From positions 7,477,001 to 7,541,000 of the forward strand of contig NC_085119.1 of NCBI RefSeq assembly GCF_030269925.1: 64,000 bases of DNA, read 5' to 3'. Origin of the DNA: Bombyx mori. Its lineage: Eukaryota; Arthropoda; Insecta; Lepidoptera; Bombycidae. The notes beneath the pieces were generated by a model. It was not told where the DNA came from. It saw nothing but the letters and a program-made list of their open reading frames with translations, and did no database searches. The position numbers were made by a program, and so were the translations under genes. The number at the start of each line of letters is the position of its first letter. Within the stretch, counting starts at the first letter, position 1. This document shows, in pieces, positions 1 to 11,559 of the stretch.

Positions 1-768
1 ATCTATGGGTGAAACTAGGGATAGGATAGTTTTGCATCAAAACTTGTTATGTTAATAAATTTCAGTATATAAATCCGAATATGAAATTGTGGGCTAAGCC
101 ACTTTTGCACTGACCAACTCAATTCAGGTTGTATCTTTTTAAAATTGCATAAACAATACAAAAAAAGAATTAATTCACGGACATTCGAAATTATTTAATA
201 AACAGGTGTTAGTGGTTTTAAAAACCTTAAAAATCAATGTATGGCTAAATTACTGTTCACGTTATATTCGATCGATTTCCGATAGCAATATAAGATCGAA
301 GATAATAGACGTCGACAAGTTGTCATATTGCTATGCTTATCTTGTGCATCAAATGTTTGAACAAATTCGCTCTAGAAGGTGGGAAACAATATTTAGAGAC
401 TTATTCATGCCAAACTAAGAAGAGTACTACACTTTCACTTAAACTTTGTTACTAAAAAAGTATTTTTCTTCTCTTTTTTTCTCAATCGAATGTCGTCATG
501 GTAGTAAGATAAAAAGCCCGATGCATTTATATCGAGTGATCTGACTGTGCGCGTGTTCGAATCCCGAAGACAGGTACCAGATGTCTTAGGACTCTCGTAA
601 CACTTAACGCCAGGTGAACCAGAACCCGTTCATCAGATTATAAAAAAATGTGTGTTTGTAAGAAAATTATTTAAAATTTGAATGTATGTTCAATGTATTT
701 TTTGTTTCTTTTTATTTCTTAGAACTATAAAATACCTTTCAAATGGATATTATTAGACAACGACAATT
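1..768. other. AT-rich, no gene seen
   Basis: Only short unsupported frames. At 515-625 there is an old tRNA-derived SINE-like piece with box B-like GTGTTCGAATCCCG and AACACTTAACGCCAGGTGAA. Confidence 0.5.
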
Positions 769-1032
769 ATATCGACGCTTGAAAGGCAAACGTGACTAAG
801 CGACAATAACTGCTTTGTACATAAATGATAGGCAATAACCATATTCGATGCGCAAAAAAAATATATTTCTAGGTCTATTAAAATCATTTCAATCCTACAG
901 CTACTAGCTAGATTCTACTACAGCTAGATTCGTTAAAATAAGATTTGTTTTCAGTTATTTCAACTTTAAATTAGTTTATTGTAAAGTTCACGCATTGTCG
1001 CTTAGTCACGTTTGCCTTTCAAGCGTCGATAT
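769..1032. mobile_element. TIR MITE with perfect 39-bp inverted ends
   Basis: Bases 769-807 and 994-1032 are exact reverse complements (39 of 39), beginning ATATCGACGCTTGAAAGGCA. The 264-bp unit has no reading frame, as expected of a non-autonomous DNA transposon. The flanks do not give an unambiguous target duplication, partly because the outer ATAT is itself palindromic. Perfect ends suggest recent activity. Confidence 0.85.
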
Positions 1033-1270
1033 GTATTAAAAAAAATCAATTCACAACTCAAAAAAACAACAACGAATACACACAACTAATTCAATGCTAC
1101 CGAATTCACCATTCTTCAAATTACATAATAAATTATGGAAGACTTATTTATTTCTTTATCACTACAATGTAATAATTAAGGTGAGCCCAAAAAAAAAATT
1201 GTAATAAAATATCATTTTCTAAAAAAAATGTTTACATATCCTTTTATGATACTAGAAGCTACGTTGAATA

Positions 1271-1492
1271 TCACTACATAGTATAAAACAAAGTCGCTTT
1301 CTCTGTCCCTATATCTGTCTGTCCTTATGTATGCTTAAATCTTTAAAACTACGCAACGGATTTTGATGCGGTTTTTTTTAATAGATAGAGTGATTGAAGA
1401 GGAAGGTTTATATGTATAATAACATCCATTAAATAGTGGGGAAATCAATAATAAATTACAGTTTCCGAAGCGAAGCGAGGGCGGGTCGCTAG
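1271..1492 (+). mobile_element. Non-autonomous Helitron-like element, copy 1
   Basis: 222 bp starting TCACTACATAGTATAAAAC and ending GGGCGGGTCGCTAG. It sits between A (1270) and T (1493), the Helitron target. The 3' end can fold: AGCGA and TCGCT pair around GGGCGGG just before the CTAG-type terminus. A second copy of equal length lies at 55348-55569. Confidence 0.75.
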
Positions 1493-2429
1493 TCATAAAT
1501 AAATGAAATAGCATTAAAGAATGTTCGAGGCGTCGAGAGCTGTCCGTCACTCGCAGAACGTAACACAGGGTCAGTCTCGAGACAATTCTGTATTCCCTTA
1601 ACTCGTTATTGTTTCATATTATCAACAACGTAATTATTCTATCTCTTCTATTCAACACCCAAAGCCTGACACGATTGTATCCAAAAGTCACGATGATCTA
1701 TCCCGAAGCATTTCAACTACTGGACAAATATATTTTAGACGGGTGCTTTTGCTTCAATTTAACTTGTAGAAGATAGTCACTTCAATGCGTTCTTGGTACT
1801 GCTGACATCCATGAACTATAGTTAGTCAGCATCAGGTCGGCCACATCACCTAAGGTCGACGTCAATAAAAATGCACTTCAAAATTTTCAATTAATGTTTT
1901 TTTTTCATTTCAATTATATTAGCATAAACGACTATCGAATAGTCAAAAAAAGGCGAAAGCAATGTATTTGTGCCCCTGGCAATGTTAATAGGCATGATTA
2001 TGACATATATCACATGTTAGTTTGTGAGGAAAAAATTAAATAAACGACTATGAATTTGAGATTCGCAATTCCAAATAAGGCTTCGAACAGATTCTGCACT
2101 AACCCTCTGGCGGTAATTAAGAATTCATAATGCCTCTTTGTGATCGAGTTAAATCTTTAACTAAAGACAAAATTTTCACTCACTTTGTATAACAATAACT
2201 CAATTAAGGTTTGTTAGAGGTGTGCTTAACGTAACTAGGTAAACTTTGAAAAAAATGTTTTGAAAAATCCTCAACACTTTGAATAAGAAAATATTTTTTT
2301 CAATACTTAACGACTAAGAGTAAAATTTTCACTCATATCAAAATTTTATCTTTACTATTAATGCACTAATTAAATTTACGATTTAATTCTGAAAACCTAA
2401 AGATTTAAGCCAATCAAAAGATAAATCAA
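1493..2429. other. AT-rich, no gene seen
   Basis: Contains a degraded LINE tail near 1797-1880 (CTGACATCCATGAAC, GCATCAGGTCGGCC, CAATAAAAA). Otherwise featureless. Confidence 0.5.
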
Positions 2430-2641
2430 TTCATCATCATCATCTCAGCCTGTCTACTGTCCATTGCTGAACATAGGCCTCTCCAACTGATGTCCAGTGC
2501 GGCCGGTCCGTTGCCACCTGCATCCAACGTGACCCAGCAATTTTGACCAGGTCGTCGGTCCATCTGATAGGTGGCCGTCCCACACTGCGTTTGCCAGTAC
2601 GTGGTCTCCACTCGAGGATCTTTCTGCCCCATCGGCCGTCA
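2430..2641 (-). mobile_element. RTE-clade LINE, 3' end of the RT reading frame
   Basis: The minus strand encodes, without interruption, DGRWGRKILEWRPRTGKRSV, then GRPPIRWTDDLVKIAGSRWM and QVATDRPHWTSVGEAYVQQW, the C-terminus of RTE reverse transcriptases. It is followed by TGA and an (ATG)n-like tail (GATGATGATGATG), a typical RTE 3' end. Strongly 5' truncated at about 2641. Confidence 0.8.
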
Positions 2642-2772
2642 ATTAGTTTCTGAAAATTGTAGGTCCATAACTATAAGCTATTGAATAGAAACTCAAATAT
2701 TATTGATAAAATTCCTAAATAAACTTGCCATCCAATATGTTTATGTACACAGGGCCCTTTTAATTATGCCAA

Positions 2773-2871
2773 AAATTATAAAAGAACTTCTTTAAGGTTA
2801 AAACTTCGAAGACAACTTAACTTACTTATAAAAGAACTTCTTTAAGGCTAAAACTTCCAAGACAACTTAAA
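2773..2871 (+). repeat. Two-copy tandem repeat, 50-bp period
   Basis: TATAAAAGAACTTCTTTAAG begins near 2777 and again 50 bp later; the copies differ at two positions over about 45 bp. A simple local duplication. Confidence 0.8.
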
Positions 2872-3151
2872 TCTTTAGACTGATTACAATTTTTCTCAAT
2901 TTAAAATCATCTGAAACATTTTTCGTATTTAATTACACACGATAGTAGCACACAAAATTAAATCATATTGAGATACGAAATAAATTATCTTCTATTCGCG
3001 GTATTTCAATTAATATATCTGTCGGCGCAACGTCACTATTTAATTAACTAAAAATAGTAAAAATTAACTGTTTTCTTAATTTTACGCATATCAACAACTG
3101 CTTAAGACGGTATTCACGAGAATTCATGACTAAGCTACCCCATCTTTCTAC

Positions 3152-3255
3152 TATAAATACGAGTGACTGTTGTCGCACAAAACGTTCAGACTCGAGCAGC
3201 AGTATCATTGTACACTAGAAATGTAATAAATTAAATTCATTGTAAAAGTGAGTCT
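3152..3255 (+). promoter_or_regulatory. Possible TATA/initiator promoter with non-coding first exon
   Basis: CTATAAATACGAG at 3151-3163 is followed 36 bp later by TTCAGAC (Inr-like TCAG at 3186-3189), then about 65 bp without a useful reading frame and a donor-like AAAA|GTGAGT at about 3249. This is the arrangement of an insect TATA promoter with a short 5' exon. No downstream coding exon is identified before EMC10, which has its own start, so the target is unknown or the match is chance. Confidence 0.3.
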
Positions 3256-5141
3256 TAATTACTCTCACTATAGAACGCAATGATAATGATGAAGAGAGTG
3301 AATTCAGCAATTCTGCGGTCATCATTTCAAAAACACAAAATTAGAGCAGCCTCTACATCATATCTTATTAATAAAATAATTAATAATAACCGTCATCACG
3401 TAGACTATACATTAGACACTGTATATACTCATGTCTATACTATACTATGTATATACATTGTATATACTATGTCATACTAAGAGTAAATAATTAAAATCGT
3501 ACGTTACGGACGTTTTTTCCCGATTAGGGTACCTACCCCTTCGCATCGTCCCATGAGGAACTTCGTTCCAAAAATATATATTAGAAAAACAAAAACTTGA
3601 TACGATAAAAATAATGAGCATACTCTGAGTGTAATCATACAATACGTAATAAATAGTACCGGAATGTCTGAAGATAACCGTACCATCTCAATGTTAATGC
3701 GTGAGGGGCTCATTACATAGTGTTGACACCGACAAATGCCCTTTTACATATTCTTGTTGAGATCCCGAAGATTGAGCCATGAAATTGAAAACGATCCCTT
3801 TGAAGAAATTTATTCCAGGCACGAACTGCTCTCCCACTTCGCCCAAGAGGAGATTTCCTCGTTTATTTTTATGAAATTATAAAAAAGGCACTTAATTCAT
3901 GTTTGTCATAACACATTTTAATATATGACAAATTTCAAATATGTGTTTTTAAAACGGTGCCATGATGCACTCTAATCCCGGTATTATAATGAGTCTCTAA
4001 TTGTAAAGGATTTAGTTTTGACCTTTTCTTAGGTTCGAAGTATCTATTGCTCATGACGATCTTTTTGTTTGTTCGTGATAGATATTATAATGTATAATGT
4101 ATAAGGGTAAGTATTCGATCTGTATAGCCTATGAAATACGGAAATAGGTGAAAAATACAATCAAAATTGAGTGGATTGAAGAAACCGTATCGTATTTCGA
4201 AGCAATTTATTTTTAATTTGTTGTAAGTAATAGTCATTAAATACAAACGTAGTTTAATAGCAGCAGTTTCAAAACTAATTCAAACTGAAATTCCGCCAAA
4301 AGGAATTCAACTTTACAACAATAAAAATAGTAGCTGAGTGCTAACTACTGTTTTAAGCTCTTAACTTGCATTTAAGTTACAGAAGAATTTATGAATGGGG
4401 ATTGAAAGGAAGTTACAGTTGGAATAAGTTCCAGACGGATTATTCAATTAAGAATATACCCATGTTGAGAAAATGTCTTAATTTTAATACGTTTATTACG
4501 ATGCTTCAGATTATTATTTGGAGTTATTGTTAATATCACTGATGGAATATAAATTTTGAAAAACGTATTTTATACACCTACAAATACACCTATAAAAAAA
4601 AATAGCAAAAAAAAAGGCATTGTAATACGATATTGTAATTGTCAAACTAATTTTTTTTTTAAACGAAATCTCAATTATGTTGTTCGAAATATAATACAGA
4701 AAAAATATACATTACATTACCTTTATGTTACATTATTACTGATTACCGTTATTTAAGTAAGTGGTGAGTTATAACATACTCAGAAACTGTGATTCGAAGA
4801 AGAAACGAAAGCCACGAAAAAAGTCCTTGTATTTTCACACATTGAGTATTCACAGTTCAATTTATCCACCGGCGAACACAACTTTCCTACTTTTTCACCC
4901 CTGCAGAGCTTGCCAGCCACACGTTCTATATTGCTCGAAACTCGAGCACTCCATTATCTGCATGACCAAATTTGTTTTTAAATTTTGGCCGAATAAAGGT
5001 TTCGCTGTGTATTTAGAGAAACAAAAGTTTTAATTTGCGCAACAGAAGTTTTCTGTACGCGTCTAGCTCATACAACGGTTTCGCCAGAATTAAAGCCATT
5101 TTGTAGTTTAAAGTACATTATGGCTATTTGGATCACCGATA
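3256..5141. other. AT-rich, no supported gene
   Basis: The longest frames (66-90 codons) have low-complexity or AT-driven composition, no splice-supported partner and no family resemblance. Confidence 0.5.
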
Positions 5142-5361
5142 TTTTTTTTATTGCTTCCATCTCTGAACGAGCTCACAGCCCACCTGGTGTTAAGTGGTTA
5201 CTGGAGCCCATAGACATCTACAACGTAAATACACACCCATCTTGAGATACGAGTTCTAAGGTCTCAGTATAATTACAACCGCTACCCCACCCTTCAAACC
5301 GAAACGCATTACTGCTTCACGGCAGAAATAGGCGGAGTGGTGGTACCTACCTGCACAGACT
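5142..5361 (-). mobile_element. Bm1-type SINE, 5' truncated
   Basis: Minus orientation; 3' T-run at 5142-5149 on the plus strand, then GAGCTCACAGCCCACCTGGT and the rest of the Bm1 body to the GGTGGTACCTACC region. The tRNA-derived head is missing. Confidence 0.8.
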
Positions 5362-5365
5362 CATT

Positions 5366-6170
5366 CTAATACTAAACACTTTAAATTATGTTTTATTTCT
5401 TCCAATTCTTGACTACGCCTATCCCAGCTATACTGATTTAACCGAAACACATCTTGATAAACTTGAACGGCTACAAATTTTTTGCATAAGATTCATATTT
5501 GGTTTACGGAAATATGATCATGTATCTGAATTTCGCGCTTAACTCAAGTGGTTGCCAATTCACCTTCGCCGTAATACTCATGACCTTTCTTTACTATATT
5601 GTATTCTCTTCTACCCCCATACACCTACATATCTCAAAGAACGTTTCGAATTCCTAGCCTGAGACTGAAAATGCCGGCGCATACATCATCATTCTTTGAT
5701 AACTCATTCACCATCCAGGTGGTTCAATTGTGGAATGCTCTACCGGATGCAGTGAGAAGTGCTCCAACTTTAAACTGCTTTAAAAGAATGGTGAAGGAAC
5801 ATTACCTATCCGCCTAGTGTTGTTTGCTTGTTTATGCTTTATCCATACTGTTGATTTATTATGTGTATGTAAGTATATTGGAATATAAATCATATAGTGA
5901 TTTCATATTATATTTAACGCTATATATCTATTTATTGTATACAAATTTTCTTTAATAATGTATTATTAACAGTCCACGGCAACATACCTGCTGTATCTTT
6001 TTATCTGTCCAGAATTTCGGGTAATTAAATGGTTGTCTGGAAGAAATCGCTTTTAACGATAAGACCGCCTATTGTAGGTACAAACGTATCTGCTTATTGA
6101 CTGTTTTCTAATGTTAATTGTGTTTTGGTGTGCAATAAAGTATGTTCTCTCTCTCTCTCTCTCTCTCTCG
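5366..6170 (+). mobile_element. CR1-like LINE 3' fragment with (CT)n tail
   Basis: Translations give ILPILDYAYPSYTDL, KLERLQIFCIRFIFGLRKYD and LKWLPIHLRRNTHDLSLLY, then a frame from 5599 ending FNCFKRMVKEHYLSA-like, the C-terminal region of a non-LTR reverse transcriptase. Internal stops and frame changes show decay. The 3' UTR ends GTGTGCAATAAAGT followed by (CT)n at 6142-6169. A Bm1 copy abuts on the left. Confidence 0.65.
6142..6169 (+). repeat. (CT)n microsatellite
   Basis: About 13 CT units at the 3' end of the CR1-like LINE. Confidence 0.9.
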
Positions 6171-8240
6171 TCAATGGAAACCAAACAAAAATACAATTGA
6201 GAAACAGAGAAGAAAACATTTATTTATTTTATGAATATGTATTCAAAGGTTCAAAAAGTTCACTATCAAAACTCTAAAATCCTCTTGCCGCAAATATTTC
6301 ACTATATTTTGTGTAAAACGTAATATGGGTATTGGAAAACGCTTTTCCACGTTGAATGTTATATCCGGTCGCGGCATATAATGACCTCATCGTATGAAGA
6401 AGCAAAAGTATCACGAACGCAATTCGTCATGTCATTATGCAAGGAAAGGGCGAACTTTACGAGTATAATAACGCGAGATGTCTGACTCGGTATGCCCCGT
6501 GAATGAAATGTTCTTTATTGTACCGTGTTTTATGAGAACGATTAACCTTTTAATATTGGCTGGACCTTCAAATGAAATCCGTTTTTTGTGTCCAAGCTTT
6601 ACAACAATATCGAACTTCACTATCCTATTTAGATTAGTGACTAAATTTATATTGATTATGTTTATCAAAAGTAATCGTCATTACATAGATTTCAAATAAA
6701 GCAGCTTATTTTCTTAAATTATCTTATTAGTATTATATTCGAATTTAAAACAAATGAAGGTAGGCAGCGGCTTGGCTCTGCCCCTGGCATTGCTGAAGTC
6801 CATGGGTGACGGTAACCTCTCACCATCAGGTGGGCCGTATGGTCGTCTGCCTACAAAGGCAATAAAAAAAAAATTACAAACATAGGATCTATTGAAACGA
6901 CTGATGTCAACAGTATTGCGAAAAACTTTTTTGAGATTAGTGAACAAAGACCTTGACCATACCATTTGGTTACCATTTTCCTCGTACGTACTATATAGAT
7001 ACTCTTTCTACTACGCATATTAAAGGTTAAAAAAGTTAAAATGTAATAAATCTTTTTTTCTAAGGTTCTGAAAGCACAATTATTAATTTTTCAATAAATT
7101 ATTTCTTCTGTTGCAAAATTTTCATAAACTTAAGCGGTTAAATCGCTAATGTTCTCTCTACTACTTAAATACAAATTGTATTGCAAATTGCTTCGAGAGG
7201 TCACAGTGAACTTAATTTGTTTTTGATGGAAACACTGCCAGATCACGTTGTTCTTGTCAAATCATGCGGCTAATGAAGTTTCTTTGCCCCTTTAGGTTGC
7301 ATATTTCCTTTGCGTTCGAATATTATAAAATTGAAAGGAAAGAAAGACGACGGTTGTGGAAGTTCTCATCAAAACGTTCATTGTAATAACACAATGTTAG
7401 CAATCGAGTTCTATCCGTGAGGCACATACGACACCGTGCATCCGATGTATTTGTTAGAAACGTGAATGATTTATCTCACAAATATTTTCACATTTTATTT
7501 TATTTACTTTATGTAATAATAAACTTTTTAATATTACCGAAAGGTAGTCTCTAGGTATCTCAAGGCTCAAGGTAGGAGAAAGCATTGGCATGTGCTCTAT
7601 TAGATAGCCACTTAACACCAGGTGAGATTTTAGAATTAATAAAGTGAACGATATAAAAATAAATCAATATACTATTAATTTATTAAATCTTAAATCAAAA
7701 TTTCCATGTCCACGTGTAATAATGGATTCTGCAGATTCATGGAAGAGAAAATGTCATTACGTGGGACATGTTCAATTATCGACTAGATAGCCGGTGCTTG
7801 ATAGTCGTTGTAGGCTGGACTCTAGTGATATCACTCAACACGACACATCTGCTACATGTTGCAAGGATCACATAATACAACGATAGATATAGTTTATTTA
7901 TATACGCATCCGATTTGTAATATACGGACTACATTTTTCTCAGTAGTCAAAATTGTAACACAAAGCTTACCAATTCTTCGAGTTAATAGATAAACAGATA
8001 TTTTTAATCAAAAATAACAATGTCTGTTCAAAACATCCATAATTTTATGATTAACATTTTAAATATCATTTAAAAACGAATCAAAATTGTGATGAAAATA
8101 ATAAAACATACATCTAAAGCAAAAGAAAATACGGCCCTACTCGAAATTTAAAACTCTATTCACAGAATCAAAATTTATCGTTTCGTTATAGATTTACACG
8201 TCGTTATAAATTGTACAATATCGATAAATGTATTATAAAG
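6171..8240. other. No supported gene; one LINE tail
   Basis: Short frames at 6435-6699 overlap on both strands and look accidental. 7600-7630 has a GCCACTTAACACCAGGTGAG Bm1 scrap. Confidence 0.5.
6760..6873 (+). mobile_element. LINE 3' tail (GGCAGCGGCTTGGCTCTGCC family)
   Basis: About 100 bp identical in layout to the 3' end of the LINE at 37780-40966: GCCCCTGGCATTGCTGAAGT, the CACCATCAGGTGGGCC hairpin-prone stretch, GTCTGCCTACAAAGGC and AATAAAAAAA. A severely 5'-truncated insertion. Confidence 0.75.
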
Positions 8241-8607
8241 TTTTAACAAAAACCGACTTCAAATAAATAAATAAAAAATAGAAAAAAAAGAGATACCAAA
8301 CCAAATGAATATACACTAAAAACAATAATCATCGAAATCGGTTGGCGTGATATTGAGTTATTGAGTTATTCATCTATTTGTGGCGCACGTACTAATGCAA
8401 ATTTAAGACTTATATGGCTTTCTCGTGGATACCATTATCAGAACTGGACTAAATTGAAATAGGACCACACGGAAAGCGTCAGCTTTCTAATAAACAAATA
8501 ATCATCAAAATCGATTCACCCAGTCAAAAGTTATGAGGTAACAAATATAAAAAAAAAACATACCGTCGAATTGAGAACCTCCTCCTTTTTTGAAGTCGGT
8601 TAAAAAA
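8241..8607. mobile_element. TIR repeat with AACCGACTTC ends
   Basis: Left AAAACCGACTTCAAA (about 8249-8263) and right TTTTTGAAGTCGGTTAA (about 8587-8602) are inverted. Inside are AATCATCGAAATCGGTT and AATCATCAAAATCGATT repeats and GAACCTCCTCC near the right end, a combination common in Lepidoptera. No reading frame. Confidence 0.55.
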
Positions 8608-10857
8608 ATCACTAAGCACCAGGTTTAATATAATAATATAATAACTAGATAGTTCTCCAACCAACAAGTTTAACAATGAAATTTAATTGTTTTTAAATTA
8701 TTAACAAATCTACGAACGGAATCACAGTTTCTTCTTTAGTAGCTACATCACAAATTAAATGGCAAAACACTAACTGCATTTTTCAATTAGAACCACGTCT
8801 AGGAGTTCAGGTCGTAACTCACGGGACCTAGAACACATTACAAACGCGAGTGACTAGCGATTCGTAGATTTATTTATCGCTCCGAAATTGTGCCTTCTGC
8901 GGTTTGAACTCTGGTCAGTATTGCTTATTAATAAGAATCAAATACGCCAGCATGAAATCTTGACCTTCTTGACCTATAATTGGATAATACTTCCATGGTA
9001 TCCTTCGTTAATATTAGCATTATTCTCGCCTATTTTCCCGTCCAACCTCATAATTTCTGAACCATTAATTACTGTGATTTAAACAGTATTACAGGGAGTC
9101 CTAGTTTGGGTCCAGGTGACTGTGATTTGTTCCTAATAATTTATTTATCTAGATGGCGTCAAGGAAACAGTGGGCAACCTAAAACAAGAATTATCTTACC
9201 TAATGTGAGTTGAAAATTATATTCTTGACCCAAAGTAAGCCTTATTGCCGTTTATATAAGTGTAATATACTTGTATACATCGCAAACCTGCAATGGAACG
9301 TACAGCAACTGTCGGATATGCACCGCGTGCTCTCTCAGCTCGCTGAGTTTCTCGCCGGATCTTCTCAGCGGGTCGCGATTCCGATCAGGTTGCAGGTTCA
9401 TTTGTGAAGCAGCTGATCTTGAGTTGTTAGGTCTCCTTCGGAGGCGATCGGGTACTGAGCTGGCCTGGCTGAGCCTTTGCTCGCCCACCTGTCCTGGTAA
9501 AACTGGAAGGCCTCCGGGCCACCAGTAATACTTCTATCATAAAAAAAACCGCGTTCTCTCAAAACTGGAGATTCTGCGCTTTAGATATTTCATCAGTTTC
9601 TCTGATGTTAAAAAATGTATTCTTTGATTATTTTTTTTGTAATAGTCACACGCTTTATTAAGAAAAATTATTTTATATATTATACATTTATGCATTTACT
9701 TTTTAGGATTCCAGTCCTGAAAGAAAAAAATGGAACTCCACCATTTTGTTTAACACCTGTCTATCTGCCCTTCACTTAACATCGTTTAAAACTTACGTCT
9801 GCAGATAAAGTTTTTTAAGTTGTTGTTGCATTTTCAAGGAACTCTAAAAGCCTTAACTTGCAGGAGCCTACTACTCACAATGGTCAGGTTTTTTTACATT
9901 TATTACAATTTTTTTTGGAAAATCAATGTTTAATTAATTATCTGTATTAACTCGGCAGTTCCGTCATCACTAGCATGTATGTATCATACTATAATAAATT
10001 TTATTTCATTTACTGAAATTCATGAATATATAAATACATAAGCGTTATGCTCGACCTTTGTTTTTATATCACTTACTGCTTTTTAAATTGAGGTTAATTT
10101 CTTTTTTTTTTTTATACATTAGCAAAGAATGCTGAAGAAGAAAAAATGGATAGAAGCTTCTCAGCATCAGAGATACTGCGTGATATTTAAATTTAAATTT
10201 AATTTCCAGTGTGAGTAAAGAACTTCGAATAGGACATAAAATAAATCGATAATCTCAAAATTGCTCCCATTACTACTGTTTCTGAAAGATACTATATGTG
10301 TTACTAAGCCGGTTCACCCTCTTAGACTTCCCTTGTTCAAAGTAAACGTATTGAAGCGGAATGTTCCACATCAGAGGTAAGGTAAAAGCAAGTATTCATG
10401 TTTAATTTCACCCTGTAAGAGAGCACGTAAAAACTCTTTTATCTGGACCCGAATTCCTGGTGAAGAATTTCGATTCATTCGTTTTGAAATTTTCATAGTT
10501 CGGAATAAATACAGAAGTTTATCTGAATTTCTTTATTTATACAAAAAACACGCAGGCTACAACAGTTTTGTGATAAAAACAAAACAAAACTTTTAGTCTC
10601 ATTTTAAGAATGAAATATATGAATACTACTGAAATGTCTCATCCCGACGCGATCGTCGCGAGTTGTATGAGAACATTGGTTTCTTGAATCTAATTGCGCG
10701 TCACCTACGTTGATGTTGAAAAATCTTCCCTAAAATACTAACAACAATGCCAAATGTTATCTTAATCGGATGAAGTTTAGATACGAACAGAAATAAAAAA
10801 GAGGAAATAAAAAAAAACGTATAAATACTCATTTTAATTAATGTTAATAATTATTAC
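8608..10857. other. No supported gene; one GC-rich repeat
   Basis: Apart from 9320-9548 this is AT-rich DNA with no recognisable frame or repeat. Confidence 0.5.
9320..9548. repeat. GC-rich LINE-like 3' fragment
   Basis: Contains TGAGTTTCTCGCCGGATCTT, shared with the 3' UTR of the Jockey copy at 43990, and GAAGGCCTCCGGGCCACCAG followed by an A-run, shared with 23600-23640. GC content is far above the flanks. Family unresolved. Confidence 0.5.
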
Positions 10858-11310
10858 GACTCGCAGTCGTCGTGGCCTAAGGGATAAGACGTCGGGTGCA
10901 TTCGTGTTGAGCGATGCACCGGTGTTCGAATCCCAGGCGGGTACCAATTTTTTCTAATAAATTACGTACTCAACAAATGTTCACGATTGACTTCCACGGT
11001 GAAGGAATAACATCGTGTAATAAAAATAAAACCCGCAAAATTATAATTTGCGTAATTACTGGTGGTAGGACCTCTTGCGAGTCCGCGCGGGTAGGTACCA
11101 CCGCCCTGCCTATTTCTGCCGTGAAGCAGTAATGCGTTTCGGTCTGAAGGGTAGGGCAGCCTTTGTAACTATACTGAGATCTTTAGAACTTAAATCTCAA
11201 GGTGGGTGGCGCATTTACGTTGTAGATGTCTATGGGCTCCAGTAACCACTTAACACCAGGTGGGCTGGTGAGCTCGTCCATCCATCTAAGCAATAAAAAT
11301 AAATAAAAAT
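10858..11310 (+). mobile_element. Bm1-type SINE, full length
   Basis: Starts with a tRNA-like head: box A-like GTGGCCTAAGGGATAAG and box B GTTCGAATCCC (10925-10935). Next come TTCACGATTGACTTCCACGG and the conserved GGTGGTAGGACCTCTTGCGA body, ending CTAAGCAATAAAAATAAATA. It is one of two copies in the window with an intact head. Confidence 0.85.
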
Positions 11311-11409
11311 ATTAACTCATGTAAAGCAAATTGTGCTTTAATATAAGTATTATTAATTGGAAAAAAGGTAGGAAACCCTCAATACATATTTGCCTGTAGT
11401 TGACACACT

Positions 11410-11556
11410 ACACTGAACTATACTAAGATCTTAGAACTTATATCTCAAGGTGGGTGGCGCATTTACGTTGTAGATATCTATGGGCTCCAGTAACCACTTA
11501 ACACCAGGTGGGATGTGAGCTCGTCCATCCATCGAAGCAATAAAAAAATAAATAAT
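11410..11556 (+). mobile_element. Bm1-type SINE, 3' part only
   Basis: Repeats the last 145 bp or so of the copy 100 bp upstream, from ACTATACTAAGATC to AAGCAATAAAAAAATAAATA. A separate truncated insertion or local duplication. Confidence 0.75.
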
Positions 11557-11559
11557 GAT

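Noticed and set aside
4761..5033. 90-codon frame
   Set aside because: Non-ATG or weak start, no resemblance, no promoter or splice support.
10914..11132. 72-codon frame
   Set aside because: Lies entirely inside a full-length Bm1 SINE.
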